NCBI GenBank assembly: GCA_028693165.1
Contig: JAQUVX010000024.1
Location: forward strand, 1 to 64,000
Reading direction: 5' to 3'
Origin: Lachnospiraceae bacterium
GTDB taxonomy: Bacteria; Bacillota; Clostridia; Lachnospirales; Lachnospiraceae
Length of the DNA stretch: 64,000 nt
The notes under the pieces were generated by a model. That model was given only the letters and a program-made list of their open reading frames with translations, ran no database searches and was not told where the DNA came from. This document shows positions 40,796 through 51,947 of this stretch, piece after piece. The translations under genes were made by a program, and so were the position numbers. The first letter of the stretch is position 1. Every line of letters begins with the position of its first letter.

Positions 40796-43651
40796 GTGAC
40801 AACAACTGGCAAGAAAACAACAGCTTCGGGAAAAACGAGTGGAAAGGCAGCAGGAGCATCAACCAGAAAACCTGGCAGACCGAGGAAGAATCCGGCACCG
40901 GAACCGGAGAGAGGGCCGGAGAGCTTTATTCGTGCAGAAGTGATGGTAATTCTGTCCTTCGCGGCGGCGGTCCTGCTTTTTTTGAGCAATTTTCATCTGT
41001 GTGGTGTAGTTGGAGACTTTTTCCGCAGCCTTCAGCTTGGGCTGTTTGGCATGGTGGGGTTTGCAGCCCCGCTTCTTCTGTTTGTGGGAACCTGTTTTTA
41101 CCTGTCCAATCGCGGTAATATGACGGCAGTGCGCAAGATGGTTGCGTCGCTGGCGGCATTTCTTGTGCTGTGTGGATTTGCACAGCTTTTGTTTGGCAAG
41201 GACCCTGGGGCGGAGGCTGGGATTCTGGGCTATTATAAGCTCTCGTCCCAGAATGGTCTGGGCGGTGGTCTTGTGGGAGGCCTGGTCTGCATGAGCCTTA
41301 AGAATGCGCTGGGGACGATTGGTGCCTTTCTGGTGCTGCTGGTCTGCCTGATTATCAGTGCGGTGTGCATCACAGAACGTTCCTTCGTGAGTGCAGTTAA
41401 GAAGGGCGGAGATGTGGCGTACCAGCATGCCAAAGAGGATATGGATCGCCGCAGGGAGCGCAGTGAAGAGCGAAGACGCCTGCGGGAGGAGCAGCGGGTT
41501 CGCGGTGTGAATCTCGGATCGACCGATCTGTCGACGGAAGAGCCTTATGAGGAAGCTTATGAGGGCGAAGAATATGACGAGGAATATGACGGTGCAGCAT
41601 ACCCGGATATTCCGGTGAACCAGCAGGCAGAAGAAACAGCAGCCATGCAGAATCCGGCGGCTGGACTGGAGATACCGGCCATGCAGGAACCGGCGGCAGA
41701 GCCGCTCCGTGCAGATGTCTTTACCGGCAACATTTCGCTGCCGCCGGAATATCCGGAGGATGAGGACGATACCGTGCCGTTTGATGTGGATGACGGGCCG
41801 GTTCCGACAGAATCTGCGCAGAGCCTGGTAAGAACCGGGCTGATGGGGGAAGAGCCGGAGATCGATGTGCCTGCACCGCTGGTACCGACACAGGCGGAGT
41901 CAATGCCGGAGCCGACGCCGGAGCCTGCGTTCAAAGCGGAACCGGTAAATCCAGAACCGGAAGCACCGATTCTGTCAGCTTCGGCAGGAACCGTAAGCAT
42001 TCAGAGCGAATTTTCGATCCCGGAGGAAGCGAAGCGCGTGGTCACGGCCGGGGGCAAGATCATCGAGACCGATACGGAGATGCTCCAGAAGAAGCTGGAA
42101 TCGAAAAAGAAGGAAGTGCAGGCGGCCAAAGAGGCCGGAGAGACCAGCGTCCTGCAGGAGATCAAGGCGAAGGAGGAAGCTCCGAAGAAAGAATACATAT
42201 TCCCGCCGGTCAGCCTCTTAAAGCGCGGCAGCCGGATCGCCGGAAATCATTCCGAGAAGGAATACAAGGAGACGGCCATCAAGCTGCAGCAGACGCTGCG
42301 CAACTTCGGTGTGGGCGTGACAGTCACCAATATCAGCTGCGGCCCGTCCGTGACCCGATATGAGCTGCATCCGGAGCAGGGCGTGAAGGTCAGCAAGATC
42401 GTCGGACTCTCGGATGATATCAAGCTGAGTCTGGCGGCTGAGGATATCCGGATCGAGGCACCGATTCCCGGCAAGTCAGCGGTGGGAATCGAGGTGCCAA
42501 ATAAAGAAAACAATATGGTATATCTTCGCGATCTGCTTGAGGCGGAGAATTTCAAAAGCCATCCGTCCCGCCTGGCATTTGCCGTGGGCAAAGACATCGG
42601 CGGACAGGTCGTGGTCACCGATATTGCCAAGATGCCGCATCTTCTGATCGCCGGAGCAACCGGGTCCGGTAAGTCGGTGTGCATCAATACGCTGATTATG
42701 AGTATCATCTACAAGTCGAGTCCGGAGGATGTCAAGCTGATTATGGTCGATCCGAAGGTCGTGGAGCTGAGTGTCTACAACGGCATTCCCCATCTGCTGA
42801 TCCCGGTGGTCACCGATCCGAAGAAGGCATCCGGCGCCTTAAACTGGGCGGTGGCGGAGATGACCGACCGCTATAAGAAGTTTGCACAGTACAATGTCCG
42901 GGATTTGAAGGGCTACAATGCGAAAGTAGAGACGATCCAGGATATCGACGATGAAAATAAACCGAAGAAGATGCCGCAGATCGTGATTATCGTGGACGAG
43001 CTTGCGGATCTGATGATGGTGGCACCGGGAGAGGTGGAGGATGCGATCTGCCGTCTGGCCCAGTTAGCCCGTGCGGCCGGAATCCATCTGGTGATCGCGA
43101 CCCAGCGTCCGTCGGTCAATGTCATTACCGGTCTGATCAAGGCCAATGTACCGTCGAGAATTGCGTTTTCCGTATCTTCCGGTGTGGATTCCCGGACGAT
43201 TATCGATATGAATGGTGCTGAGAAACTGCTTGGAAAGGGCGATATGCTGTTCTATCCGGCAGGATTTCCGAAACCGCAGCGTGTGCAGGGCGCATTTGTC
43301 TCCGATCAGGAGGTTCAGAAGGTCGTGGACTTTTTGACGGAGCAGGGAATGACCACGGATTACAATCCGGATGTGGAAGTTTCCATAAACACGGCCCCGG
43401 CGGCAGCGGCAGCAGGAGGCGGCAACGGCCGGGACGAGTATTTCGAACAGGCCGGGAAATTCATCATCGAGAAGGAAAAGGCATCCATCGGGATGCTGCA
43501 GCGCGTATTTAAGATTGGCTTCAACCGGGCGGCCCGCATCATGGATCAGCTCTCGGAGGCCGGAGTAGTAGGAGAAGAAGAAGGAACCAAGCCGCGGAAG
43601 GTATTGATGACCATGGAGGATTTTGAAGAGATGGTACAGCGCGGCGAATAA
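40796..43651 (+). CDS. ftsK: DNA translocase FtsK/SpoIIIE
   Basis: 951 aa from GTG 40796, which has AGGAGG at 8 nt and follows the promoter at 40736-40764; an ATG at 40724 lies upstream of that promoter. A basic start leads to four membrane spans (about 50-180), a long acidic, Pro/Glu-rich linker (about 230-440), the motor domain with Walker A GATGSGKS (620-627) and Walker [10 protein letters not shown], and a C-terminal gamma winged-helix ([20 protein letters not shown]) that reads chromosome-orientation motifs. It pumps DNA through the division or sporulation septum. Confidence 0.95.
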   Translation: MTTTGKKTTASGKTSGKAAGASTRKPGRPRKNPAPEPERGPESFIRAEVMVILSFAAAVLLFLSNFHLCGVVGDFFRSLQLGLFGMVGFAAPLLLFVGTCFYLSNRGNMTAVRKMVASLAAFLVLCGFAQLLFGKDPGAEAGILGYYKLSSQNGLGGGLVGGLVCMSLKNALGTIGAFLVLLVCLIISAVCITERSFVSAVKKGGDVAYQHAKEDMDRRRERSEERRRLREEQRVRGVNLGSTDLSTEEPYEEAYEGEEYDEEYDGAAYPDIPVNQQAEETAAMQNPAAGLEIPAMQEPAAEPLRADVFTGNISLPPEYPEDEDDTVPFDVDDGPVPTESAQSLVRTGLMGEEPEIDVPAPLVPTQAESMPEPTPEPAFKAEPVNPEPEAPILSASAGTVSIQSEFSIPEEAKRVVTAGGKIIETDTEMLQKKLESKKKEVQAAKEAGETSVLQEIKAKEEAPKKEYIFPPVSLLKRGSRIAGNHSEKEYKETAIKLQQTLRNFGVGVTVTNISCGPSVTRYELHPEQGVKVSKIVGLSDDIKLSLAAEDIRIEAPIPGKSAVGIEVPNKENNMVYLRDLLEAENFKSHPSRLAFAVGKDIGGQVVVTDIAKMPHLLIAGATGSGKSVCINTLIMSIIYKSSPEDVKLIMVDPKVVELSVYNGIPHLLIPVVTDPKKASGALNWAVAEMTDRYKKFAQYNVRDLKGYNAKVETIQDIDDENKPKKMPQIVIIVDELADLMMVAPGEVEDAICRLAQLARAAGIHLVIATQRPSVNVITGLIKANVPSRIAFSVSSGVDSRTIIDMNGAEKLLGKGDMLFYPAGFPKPQRVQGAFVSDQEVQKVVDFLTEQGMTTDYNPDVEVSINTAPAAAAAGGGNGRDEYFEQAGKFIIEKEKASIGMLQRVFKIGFNRAARIMDQLSEAGVVGEEEGTKPRKVLMTMEDFEEMVQRGE

Positions 43652-43696
43652 AGAAGACAGGTTTTAGCTGAGGACGAGCAGAGGAGGATGAGCGAG

Positions 43697-45367
43697 ATGA
43701 AAACAGATATTCAGATTGCACAGGAGGCGGTTATGCTTCCGATCAAAGAGGTTGCAAAGGCTTATGGAATCGAGGAAGATGACCTGGAGCTGTACGGAAA
43801 ATACAAGACCAAGCTGACCGACGAGCTGTGGCAGCAGGTGAAGGACCGTCCGGACGGCAAGCTGGTTTTGGTGACCGCGATCAACCCGACCCCGGCGGGA
43901 GAGGGGAAGACGACCACCAGCATTGGTCTGGGCGATGCCATGACAAGACTTGGCAAAAAGACGCTTCTGGCGCTTCGCGAGCCTTCTCTGGGACCGTGCT
44001 TTGGCATCAAGGGCGGTGCGGCCGGCGGCGGTTATGCGCAGGTTGTGCCGATGGAGGATTTGAACCTGCACTTTACCGGCGATTTCCATGCGATCACTTC
44101 CGCGAACAATCTGCTGGCGGCGCTCCTGGACAATCATATCCAGCAGGGCAATGCGCTTCAGATCGACACCAGACAGATTCTCTGGAAACGCTGCCTGGAC
44201 ATGAATGACCGGGTGCTGCGCAATATCGTGGTGGGACTGGGAAACAAGGGCGACGGCGTGGTGCGCGAGGATCACTTTGTCATCACGGTGGCATCGGAGA
44301 TCATGGCGATTCTCTGCCTGGCCGATGACATGAAAAACTTAAAAGAGCGCCTCGGCAAGATCATCGTTGCATATAATTATGCAGGAGAGCCGGTGACGGC
44401 GGCACAGTTAAACGCAGTCGGAGCGATGGCGGCACTGTTAAAGGATGCGATCAAGCCGAACATGATTCAGACGCTGGAGCATACCGGAGCCATGGTTCAC
44501 GGCGGACCGTTTGCCAACATTGCACACGGCTGCAACAGCGTGCGCGCGACCAAGACCGCTCTGAAGCTGGCGGATGTCGTCATCACGGAGGCAGGCTTTG
44601 GTGCAGATCTGGGCGCAGAGAAATTCATGGACATCAAATGCCGCATGGCGAACTTAAAGCCGGACGCAGTGGTTCTGGTTGCGACTGTGCGTGCACTCAA
44701 ATACAACGGAGGTGTGCCGAAGGCAGAGCTGTCCGCAGAGAATCTGGAAGCACTGAAAAAGGGAATCGTGAATTTGGAAAAACATATTGAGAACATTCAG
44801 AAATTCGGTGTTCCGGTTGTCGTGACTTTAAACTCCTTCGTCAGCGATACGGAAGCGGAGTATGAATTTATCCGCAATTTCTGTGAAGAGCGCGGCTGTG
44901 AGTTTGCCTTGTCTGAGGTATGGGCGAAGGGCGGCGAGGGCGGCGAAGCTCTGGCAAAGAAGGTACTCAATACACTGGAGAGCAAAGAAAGCCATTATCA
45001 GCCGCTGTATCCGGATGACATGAGTCTGAAGGATAAGGTAAAGACGATTGCGTCCGAGATCTACGGTGCAGACGGTGTGACCTATGTACCGGCTGCTGCG
45101 AAGGCGCTGGCAAAGATTGAGGAGATGGGTTTTGGCGGTCTTCCGGTCTGCATGGCAAAGACGCAGTATTCTTTGTCGGATGATCAGACGAAGCTGGGAC
45201 GTCCGACTGGATTTTCGATCAATGTCCGCGATGCTTATGTATCCGCGGGAGCCGGATTTGTGGTGGTGCTGACCGGCGCGATCATGACCATGCCGGGACT
45301 TCCGAAGAAACCGGCGGCAGATGGAATCGATGTGACCGACGACGGCGTAATTACCGGATTGTTCTAA
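43697..45367 (+). CDS. fhs: Formate-tetrahydrofolate ligase
   Basis: 556 aa; ATG 43697 has AGGAGG at 9 nt while the ATG at 43688 directly touches that site. The P-loop [16 protein letters not shown] and [21 protein letters not shown] are signatures. It forms 10-formyl-THF from formate, THF and ATP, feeding purines, fMet-tRNA and, in acetogens, the Wood-Ljungdahl methyl branch. No other branch genes are in the window. Confidence 0.96.
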   Translation: MKTDIQIAQEAVMLPIKEVAKAYGIEEDDLELYGKYKTKLTDELWQQVKDRPDGKLVLVTAINPTPAGEGKTTTSIGLGDAMTRLGKKTLLALREPSLGPCFGIKGGAAGGGYAQVVPMEDLNLHFTGDFHAITSANNLLAALLDNHIQQGNALQIDTRQILWKRCLDMNDRVLRNIVVGLGNKGDGVVREDHFVITVASEIMAILCLADDMKNLKERLGKIIVAYNYAGEPVTAAQLNAVGAMAALLKDAIKPNMIQTLEHTGAMVHGGPFANIAHGCNSVRATKTALKLADVVITEAGFGADLGAEKFMDIKCRMANLKPDAVVLVATVRALKYNGGVPKAELSAENLEALKKGIVNLEKHIENIQKFGVPVVVTLNSFVSDTEAEYEFIRNFCEERGCEFALSEVWAKGGEGGEALAKKVLNTLESKESHYQPLYPDDMSLKDKVKTIASEIYGADGVTYVPAAAKALAKIEEMGFGGLPVCMAKTQYSLSDDQTKLGRPTGFSINVRDAYVSAGAGFVVVLTGAIMTMPGLPKKPAADGIDVTDDGVITGLF

Positions 45368-45436
45368 GGAGCACAGGCGGACGTAAACGCTGAAATGACT
45401 ACAAGAGATGGATGACAGAAAGGATATGAAGCTGGT

Positions 45437-46915
45437 ATGAAGATAAGGGACTGGTTGGAAGGACTGACCTATACAGTGCAGCAGGGAAGCCTGGAGCAGG
45501 AGGTGGACGAGGTTGTCTACGATTCCAGAAAAGCTGCACCGGGAGCGGTGTTTATCTGCATGAAGGGAACCCGGATCGATTCGCATGATTTCGCAGAGCA
45601 GGTCGTGGAGGCCGGTGTGCGTGTGATCGTGGCGGAGCGAAGCATCGAGGTGCCGGAGCAGGTGACCGTGATTCTGGTGGAGAACGGCAGAGAGGCGCTG
45701 GCTGTGCTTTCTGCAGCGCGGTTTGAAAACCCGTCCCGGAAGCTTCTGATGATCGGCGTGACGGGGACCAAGGGCAAGACGACGACGACGCACATGATCA
45801 AGACGATCTTCGAGACGGCAGGAAGAAAGACCGGCATGATCGGAACCAACGGCGTATTTATGGGAGAGGAGCATTATCCGACCATGAACACCACTCCGGA
45901 ATCCTACGACCTGCACAAATACTTCGCGCAGATGGTGGAATCCGGCTGTGAGTGCTGCGTCATGGAGGTTTCCTCCCAGGCCATGAAGATGAACCGCGTG
46001 GCGGGAATCACCTTTGATTATGCGCTGTTTACCAACATTTCCCCGGATCACATCGGACCGGATGAGCATGCGGATTTTGACGAATATCTGCACTGCAAGA
46101 CCAGTTTGTTTGCGCAGAGCCGTTTTGCACTGATCAACGTGGACGACGAACATATCGATGAAATCGTGAAGGACATTCCGTGTGACTGGATGGGATTTGG
46201 CCTCAGGGCCGGGGCCGGATATCAGGCGGAGGATATCCACTATGTATCGGAGCCGGATTTTGTGGGAATTGAATTTGACATCCGCGGAGAGCATCAGATC
46301 CCGGTTCGCGTCAGCATCCCGGGTAAGTTTAATGTCTACAATGCGCTGGCGGCCGCGGCGGTAGCGCTGATGGCCGGGGTGCCGTCGGATCGGCTGCAGC
46401 ACGCGCTGGAGCACTGCAAGATCAACGGGCGCATGGAGATTGCCTACACGTCCGAGAAATGCTGTGTCATCATCGATTATGCCCACAATGCGGTCAGCAT
46501 GGAGAGCCTGCTGGAGACTTTGCGGGAGTACCACCCGAAGCGTCTCGTTGTGGTCTTTGGCTGCGGAGGAAACCGTTCGAAGGACCGCCGCTACTCCATG
46601 GGAGAGATCGGCGGAAAACTGGCGGATCTGTCCATCATCACAGCGGACAATTCCCGCTATGAGAAGGTGGAGGATATCATCGCCGATATCCGCGGCAGCA
46701 TTGAAAAGACCGGCGGAACCTTTATCGAGATCCCGGATCGCCGTGAGGCCATTACCTACAGCATTACCCATGCAGAACCGGGAGATATGATCGCGGTCAT
46801 CGGAAAGGGACATGAGGACTACCAGGAGATCGAGGGTGTTCGCTACCCGTTCCTCGACCGTGCGGTTGTGGAGGATGTGGCGGCTGCGATGAAGGACGAA
46901 AGCAGCAGGGGCTGA
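45437..46915 (+). CDS. murE: UDP-MurNAc-tripeptide synthetase
   Basis: 492 aa, standard Mur ligase. TGTKGKTTTT (109-118) binds ATP; the central and C-terminal Mur domains follow. It adds the third amino acid to UDP-MurNAc-L-Ala-D-Glu. The specificity loop reads DNSR (404-407) where meso-diaminopimelate enzymes usually have DNPR; the Arg that recognises DAP is kept, so DAP is the likely substrate. GAAAGGA is upstream. It is 55 nt before murF. Confidence 0.94.
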   Translation: MKIRDWLEGLTYTVQQGSLEQEVDEVVYDSRKAAPGAVFICMKGTRIDSHDFAEQVVEAGVRVIVAERSIEVPEQVTVILVENGREALAVLSAARFENPSRKLLMIGVTGTKGKTTTTHMIKTIFETAGRKTGMIGTNGVFMGEEHYPTMNTTPESYDLHKYFAQMVESGCECCVMEVSSQAMKMNRVAGITFDYALFTNISPDHIGPDEHADFDEYLHCKTSLFAQSRFALINVDDEHIDEIVKDIPCDWMGFGLRAGAGYQAEDIHYVSEPDFVGIEFDIRGEHQIPVRVSIPGKFNVYNALAAAAVALMAGVPSDRLQHALEHCKINGRMEIAYTSEKCCVIIDYAHNAVSMESLLETLREYHPKRLVVVFGCGGNRSKDRRYSMGEIGGKLADLSIITADNSRYEKVEDIIADIRGSIEKTGGTFIEIPDRREAITYSITHAEPGDMIAVIGKGHEDYQEIEGVRYPFLDRAVVEDVAAAMKDESSRG

Positions 46916-46970
46916 AGCGGAGAACACAGGCAAAAAGCAGATTGGAAATAACGTCAGGGGAGAACGAACT

Positions 46971-48347
46971 ATGGAACATATAACGGTAAAGGATATCGTA
47001 CAGGCGACCGGAGGCCGTCTGCTGTGCGGTGATGAGACGCTGCCGCTGATACATATAAGCATCGATTCACGCACGATGAGGGGACAGGATCTGTTTGTTC
47101 CTCTGGTGGGGGAGAATGTGGACGCGCACCGTTTTATTGAGCAGGCATTTTCTGCCGGAGCGGTGGCGACGCTGACCAGTGAGCATGAGGAAAAGACGGA
47201 CAGTCATCCCTGGATTCTGGTTGGGGATACGAAGCAGGCATTGCAGGATATCGGCCGCTTTTACCGGAACCGTCTGACCCTGCCGCTGGTGGGCATTACG
47301 GGAAGTGTGGGCAAGACCACGACCCGCGAGATGGTGGCTGCGGCACTTTCCGGAAGATATCAGGTCTACAAGACACCGGGCAATTCCAACAGCCAGGTGG
47401 GACTTCCGATCACCCTCACGGAGATCTGCGCGGATGATGAGATCGGGGTGCTGGAGCTTGGCATGAGTATGCCGGGGGAGCTGACCGTCATCGCGAAGAT
47501 TGCACAGGTGGATATGGCAGTCATCACCAACGTGGGCATTACCCACATTGAGCAGCTGGGAAGCCAGGAGAACATCTACCGGGAGAAGCTGACCATCCAG
47601 GACGGCTTAAAGGATGGCGGCGTGCTGTTCTTAAACGGAGATGATCCCATGCTGAGGGAGACGAAGGCAAAGGCGGGCTGTAGTACGGTGTATTACGGAA
47701 CCGGGGCAAACAGCGATTATTGGGCGGAGGATATCCGGCTGGAGGAGGGCTGTCCGGTCTTTACTGCGGTATGCAGGGCGCGAAGACTTCCGGTACATTT
47801 GCACATTATGGGAAGCCACAACGTGCTCAATGCCATGGTGGCACTGGCTGTGGCGGATGCGTATGACGTGCCGCTTGAGGCGGCTGTGAAGGAGCTGGAG
47901 ACGTTTACCGGATTCCAGAACCGGCAGCAGATTTACGAGCGCGGCGGCGTTACGATCATCGACGATACCTACAATGCCAGTCCCGTGTCCATGAAAGCCG
48001 GACTGGAGGTTCTTGGTTCCATGAAGCAGGCAAAGCGCAGGATCGCGGTGCTGGCCGATATGAAGGAGCTGGGACCGGACGCGGCGAGATTTCACCGCGA
48101 GGTGGGCGAGTGGATGGAAACGCATCCCGTGGACGTATTATTTACCCTGGGCGGGCTGGCGCTGGAGATCGAGCGCGGGGCAAGAACGAGACAGGCGGCC
48201 ACCCTCTGCTTTCATTTTGAGGCGGAGGACCGGGAGGAGCTTTGCACGGCTTTGGAGGACTGCTTAACACCGGGGGACTGCGTGCTCTTAAAGGGCTCCA
48301 ACAGCATGAAGCTGGGCGAGGTTGCGGCGCGTCTGATCGGGAAATAA
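46971..48347 (+). CDS. murF: UDP-MurNAc-tripeptide-D-Ala-D-Ala ligase
   Basis: 458 aa. ITGSVGKTTTREM (109-121) is the ATP loop; FTGFQNRQQIYERGGVTIIDD and YNASPVSMKAGLEVL are the C-terminal MurF marks. It completes the peptidoglycan pentapeptide precursor. AGGGGAG is about 9 nt upstream. It follows murE in the same direction, as in many firmicute wall clusters. Confidence 0.95.
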   Translation: MEHITVKDIVQATGGRLLCGDETLPLIHISIDSRTMRGQDLFVPLVGENVDAHRFIEQAFSAGAVATLTSEHEEKTDSHPWILVGDTKQALQDIGRFYRNRLTLPLVGITGSVGKTTTREMVAAALSGRYQVYKTPGNSNSQVGLPITLTEICADDEIGVLELGMSMPGELTVIAKIAQVDMAVITNVGITHIEQLGSQENIYREKLTIQDGLKDGGVLFLNGDDPMLRETKAKAGCSTVYYGTGANSDYWAEDIRLEEGCPVFTAVCRARRLPVHLHIMGSHNVLNAMVALAVADAYDVPLEAAVKELETFTGFQNRQQIYERGGVTIIDDTYNASPVSMKAGLEVLGSMKQAKRRIAVLADMKELGPDAARFHREVGEWMETHPVDVLFTLGGLALEIERGARTRQAATLCFHFEAEDREELCTALEDCLTPGDCVLLKGSNSMKLGEVAARLIGK

Positions 48348-48398
48348 CAGGTGCAGGCAACAACAGCAAACATAAAAAAGTGACAGACAGGTGAGCGT

Positions 48399-50450
48399 AT
48401 GGCTGAGCAGTATGCCAGTATTATTATAGACATATCCCATGAAAACGTAGACCGCGTATTCCAGTATCGGATTCCGGAGGAGCTTCTTCCGCAGATTCGG
48501 ATCGGAGTGCAGGTCTGCGTTCCTTTTGGTGCAGGAAACCGTACACGGAAGGGATACGTGGTGGAGATCGGCGAGCGTGTGGACTATGATACCGCAAAGA
48601 TCAAAACCATCATCGAGGTGGTATCGAAGAGTGTGACGGCCGGTTCCCAGCTCATCGAGCTGGCCTGGTGGATGAAGGAACGCTACGGCTCCACGATGAA
48701 TCAGGCGCTGAAGACCGTGCTTCCGGTGAAGAAGCAGGTCAAGGCCCGGAATCAGACGATCGTGGAGTCTATGGTGGGGGAGAGCGATGTGTTCGCCGGT
48801 CTGGACGGTGCAAGGATCGATGAGAAGGAGGAGCTTTTCGAGATTGCGTTAAATGAGAAGCAGCAGGATATTGTCCGGGAATTTCGTGCCGCCTACGACG
48901 CGGGGGACCGGAAACCCTGTCTTCTGCACGGGATTACCGGAAGCGGCAAGACCGAGGTGTACATGGCCATGATGGACGAGATTCTGGCGCAGGGCCGTCA
49001 GGTGATCGTGCTGATCCCGGAGATCGCCCTGACCTACCAGACGGTCATGCGTTTTTACCGGAGATTCGGCAAACGAATCTGCGTCATGCATTCGCGGCTC
49101 TCTGCCGGAGAACGCTTTGATCAGTTTGAGCGGGCGAAACGCGGCGAGACGGATATCATGATCGGTGCCCGATCTGCGCTGTTTACGCCGTTTTCCAATC
49201 TGGGGCTGATCATCATGGATGAGGAGCACGAGGGCGCTTACAAGAGTGAAGGCGCGCCGCGCTACCACGCCCGCGAGGTGGCCGAGAAGCTGGCCGAGAT
49301 GAATGGGGCTGCTTTTGTGATGGGCTCTGCGACCCCGTCGGTGGAGGCTTACACCCGGGCAAAAGCCGGAATTTACCGCCTGTTCACACTGGATGCCCGC
49401 GCCGGTATCGGCAGCAGTCTGGCATCCACCGAGGTGGTGGATCTGCGCGGGGAGATGCAGGCCGGCAACAAGTCCATCTTCAGCAGGCGTCTCCAGGAGC
49501 TGATCGCGGACCGTCTGGCAAAAAAGGAGCAGATCATGCTGTTCATGAACCGCCGGGGCTACTCGAGCTTTGTGTCCTGCCGTTCCTGCGGGGAGGCGAT
49601 GAAGTGCCCCCACTGTGATGTGACGCTGACCCTGCACAACCGCAGCAGGCTGGTGTGTCATTACTGCGGCTATGCGATTCCGATGCCGAAGCAGTGCCCG
49701 GAGTGCGGATCTTCGTACCTGGCCGGCTTTGGAATCGGAACCCAGAAGATTGAGGAGCTGGCGGGGCAGATGTTTCCACAGGCGCGGATTCTGCGGATGG
49801 ACCTGGATACCACCTCGCGCAAGGGCGGACATGCGTCGATTCTGTCGGCGTTTGCAAAGCGGGAGGCGGATATTCTGATCGGCACGCAGATGATCGTGAA
49901 GGGTCATGATTTTCCGGGGGTGACGCTGGTGGGAATCCTGGCGGCGGATGTTTCTTTATACGCGCCGGACTATCGGTCGGCGGAGCGCACGTTTCAGCTT
50001 CTGGTGCAGGCGGCAGGCCGGGCGGGAAGAGCCGCACAGCCGGGCATCGCGGTCATTCAGACCTATATGCCGGAGCACTACAGCATTCAGACCGCGGCAA
50101 AGCAGGATTATGAGGCGTTTTTTGAGCAGGAGACCGGGTATCGGAAGCTGATGCATTATCCGCCGTCCTGCCACATGCTGACGGTACAGATTGCGGGAAA
50201 AGACGAAGAACTGGCGGGGCATATGATGGAGCAGGTACAGGCAGCCGTGCAGAGAAAATTCGGCCGGGAGGTCATGCTCATCGGGCCGGTTCCCGCGCCG
50301 GTCTACAAAGTTAATGATATTTACAGAAAAATTTTATATATGAAACAGGAAAACTATGATATACTAATTAGAATCCAGAAGTATGTGCAGGAGCGCTGGG
50401 ATGAGACGGAAAGCTGTAAAAAGCTGACCATACAGTATGATTTTTCATAA
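48399..50450 (+). CDS. priA: Primosomal protein N' (PriA helicase)
   Basis: 683 aa. N-terminal 3'-DNA-binding domain, helicase domain with Walker A GITGSGKTE (about 178-186) and DEEH, and a zinc-binding insertion between about residues 392 and 437 with eight Cys (CRSCGEAMKCPHC ... CHYCG ... CPECG). It reloads the replisome at stalled forks. ACAGGTGAGCGT precedes the ATG. It overlaps by frame only with noise; def follows after 46 nt. Confidence 0.94.
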   Translation: MAEQYASIIIDISHENVDRVFQYRIPEELLPQIRIGVQVCVPFGAGNRTRKGYVVEIGERVDYDTAKIKTIIEVVSKSVTAGSQLIELAWWMKERYGSTMNQALKTVLPVKKQVKARNQTIVESMVGESDVFAGLDGARIDEKEELFEIALNEKQQDIVREFRAAYDAGDRKPCLLHGITGSGKTEVYMAMMDEILAQGRQVIVLIPEIALTYQTVMRFYRRFGKRICVMHSRLSAGERFDQFERAKRGETDIMIGARSALFTPFSNLGLIIMDEEHEGAYKSEGAPRYHAREVAEKLAEMNGAAFVMGSATPSVEAYTRAKAGIYRLFTLDARAGIGSSLASTEVVDLRGEMQAGNKSIFSRRLQELIADRLAKKEQIMLFMNRRGYSSFVSCRSCGEAMKCPHCDVTLTLHNRSRLVCHYCGYAIPMPKQCPECGSSYLAGFGIGTQKIEELAGQMFPQARILRMDLDTTSRKGGHASILSAFAKREADILIGTQMIVKGHDFPGVTLVGILAADVSLYAPDYRSAERTFQLLVQAAGRAGRAAQPGIAVIQTYMPEHYSIQTAAKQDYEAFFEQETGYRKLMHYPPSCHMLTVQIAGKDEELAGHMMEQVQAAVQRKFGREVMLIGPVPAPVYKVNDIYRKILYMKQENYDILIRIQKYVQERWDETESCKKLTIQYDFS

Positions 50451-50496
50451 GCGCCGGCAAGTTTTTAGAATGACAGGAAAGGGAGCAGAACAGAGG

Positions 50497-50973
50497 ATGG
50501 CAATCAGACAGGTAAGAACCATAGGGGACGATATTTTGACGAAGGAGTGCAAGCGGGTCAAGGAGATCACACCGCGTGTGCAGGAATTGATTGAGGATAT
50601 GTTTGAGACGATGTATGAGACCAACGGTGTGGGGCTGGCGGCTCCGCAGGTCGGCGTTTTGAAGCAGATCGTGGTCATGGACGTGGATGACGGCAACCAG
50701 TATGTCCTGATCAATCCGGAGATCATCGAGACCAGCGGCTCTCAGACAGGCCCGGAAGGGTGCCTCAGTGTACCTGGCAAATCCGGTACGGTGACACGAC
50801 CGAATCACGTGAAGGTACGTGCTTTTGATGAAAATATGGAAGAATATGAGCTGGAGGGCGAAGAGCTGCTCGCCCGCTGCATCTGTCATGAATGTGCGCA
50901 TCTGCACGGTCAGCTTTTTGTGGATCTGGTGGAAGGCGATTTGATGGATGTCAATGCAGAGGAAGAAGAATAG
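50497..50973 (+). CDS. def: Peptide deformylase
   Basis: 158 aa from ATG 50497 (GAGG and GGGAG upstream). The three motifs are complete: GVGLAAPQVG (44-53), EGCLS (87-91, metal Cys) and HECAH (131-135, metal His and catalytic Glu). It removes the formyl group from new proteins. It stands directly before fmt, the partner that adds it, with 18 nt between. Confidence 0.96.
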   Translation: MAIRQVRTIGDDILTKECKRVKEITPRVQELIEDMFETMYETNGVGLAAPQVGVLKQIVVMDVDDGNQYVLINPEIIETSGSQTGPEGCLSVPGKSGTVTRPNHVKVRAFDENMEEYELEGEELLARCICHECAHLHGQLFVDLVEGDLMDVNAEEEE

Positions 50974-50991
50974 ATTTTTTGGAGGACGGAC

Positions 50992-51945
50992 ATGAGGATT
51001 GTATTTATGGGAACACCGGATTTCTCGGTACCGACGCTGGAACGGCTGCTGGAATCCCGTCATGAGGTGATCGGGGTGGTGACGCAGCCGGATAAGCCGA
51101 AAGGCCGCGGCAAGGAGATCGCCATGTCCCCGGTCAAGGAGACGGCGCTGCGTCATAAGATTATGGTTTATCAGCCGGTGCGCGCCAGGGAAGCATCCTT
51201 CGTGGAGGAGATGCGGGCGCTGCAGCCGGATGTGATGGTCGTGATTGCGTTTGGACAGATCTTATCTAAGGAGCTTCTGGAGGTGCCGAAGTACGGCTGC
51301 GTGAACATTCATGCATCGCTGCTTCCGAAGTACCGTGGAGCGGCTCCGATTCAGTGGGCGGTTTTAAATGGCGATGCGGAGACCGGAATCACCACCATGA
51401 TGATGGATGTGGGGATGGATACGGGAGATATGCTGGAGAAGCTGGTGGTACCGCTGGAGAAGAACGAGACCGGCGGAAGCCTGTTTGACCGGTTAAGCCT
51501 TCTTGGGGGCGACTTAATCCTGTCAACCCTTGACAAACTGGAAGCGGGAACTCTGGTACGGATTCCGCAGAACCACGATGAGGCAACCCATGTAAAGAAG
51601 ATTTCGAAGTCTATGGGCGATATTGACTGGACGAAGGATGCGGCGGCGATCGAGCGGCTCATCCGTGGTCTGAATCCATGGCCCAGTGCCTTTACACACT
51701 GGAACGGCAAGATGCTGAAGCTGTGGGAGGCCGAGGTGCTCCCGGACAGAGCGGGCGGGGACGCACAGAAAGCCGCCTGCGGCGAGGTTTTGGAAGCAGC
51801 CGGTGATGCACTGAAGGTTCAGACGGGAGACGGTATTCTCAAGATTACCGGATTGCAGCTGGAAGGAAAGAAACGGATGGATGTGGCTGCTTTTTTGCGC
51901 GGTTATCCGGTGCAGGCAGGCAGCGTGTTGGAGAGGAGTGAATAA
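50992..51945 (+). CDS. fmt: Methionyl-tRNA formyltransferase
   Basis: 317 aa. Start MRIVFMGTPDFSVPTLERLL and the catalytic segment NIHASLLPKYRGAAPIQWA are diagnostic; the C-terminal OB-like domain is present. It formylates Met-tRNA using 10-formyl-THF, which the nearby fhs product supplies. GGAGGA lies about 6 nt before the ATG. Stop and the next start are 2 nt apart. Confidence 0.96.
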   Translation: MRIVFMGTPDFSVPTLERLLESRHEVIGVVTQPDKPKGRGKEIAMSPVKETALRHKIMVYQPVRAREASFVEEMRALQPDVMVVIAFGQILSKELLEVPKYGCVNIHASLLPKYRGAAPIQWAVLNGDAETGITTMMMDVGMDTGDMLEKLVVPLEKNETGGSLFDRLSLLGGDLILSTLDKLEAGTLVRIPQNHDEATHVKKISKSMGDIDWTKDAAAIERLIRGLNPWPSAFTHWNGKMLKLWEAEVLPDRAGGDAQKAACGEVLEAAGDALKVQTGDGILKITGLQLEGKKRMDVAAFLRGYPVQAGSVLERSE

Positions 51946-51947
51946 TC

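Noticed and set aside
44828-47074. 748-aa open frame antisense to fhs, murE and murF
   Set aside because: Spans three well-supported genes and their gaps on the other strand; His/Arg/Leu-rich shadow composition.
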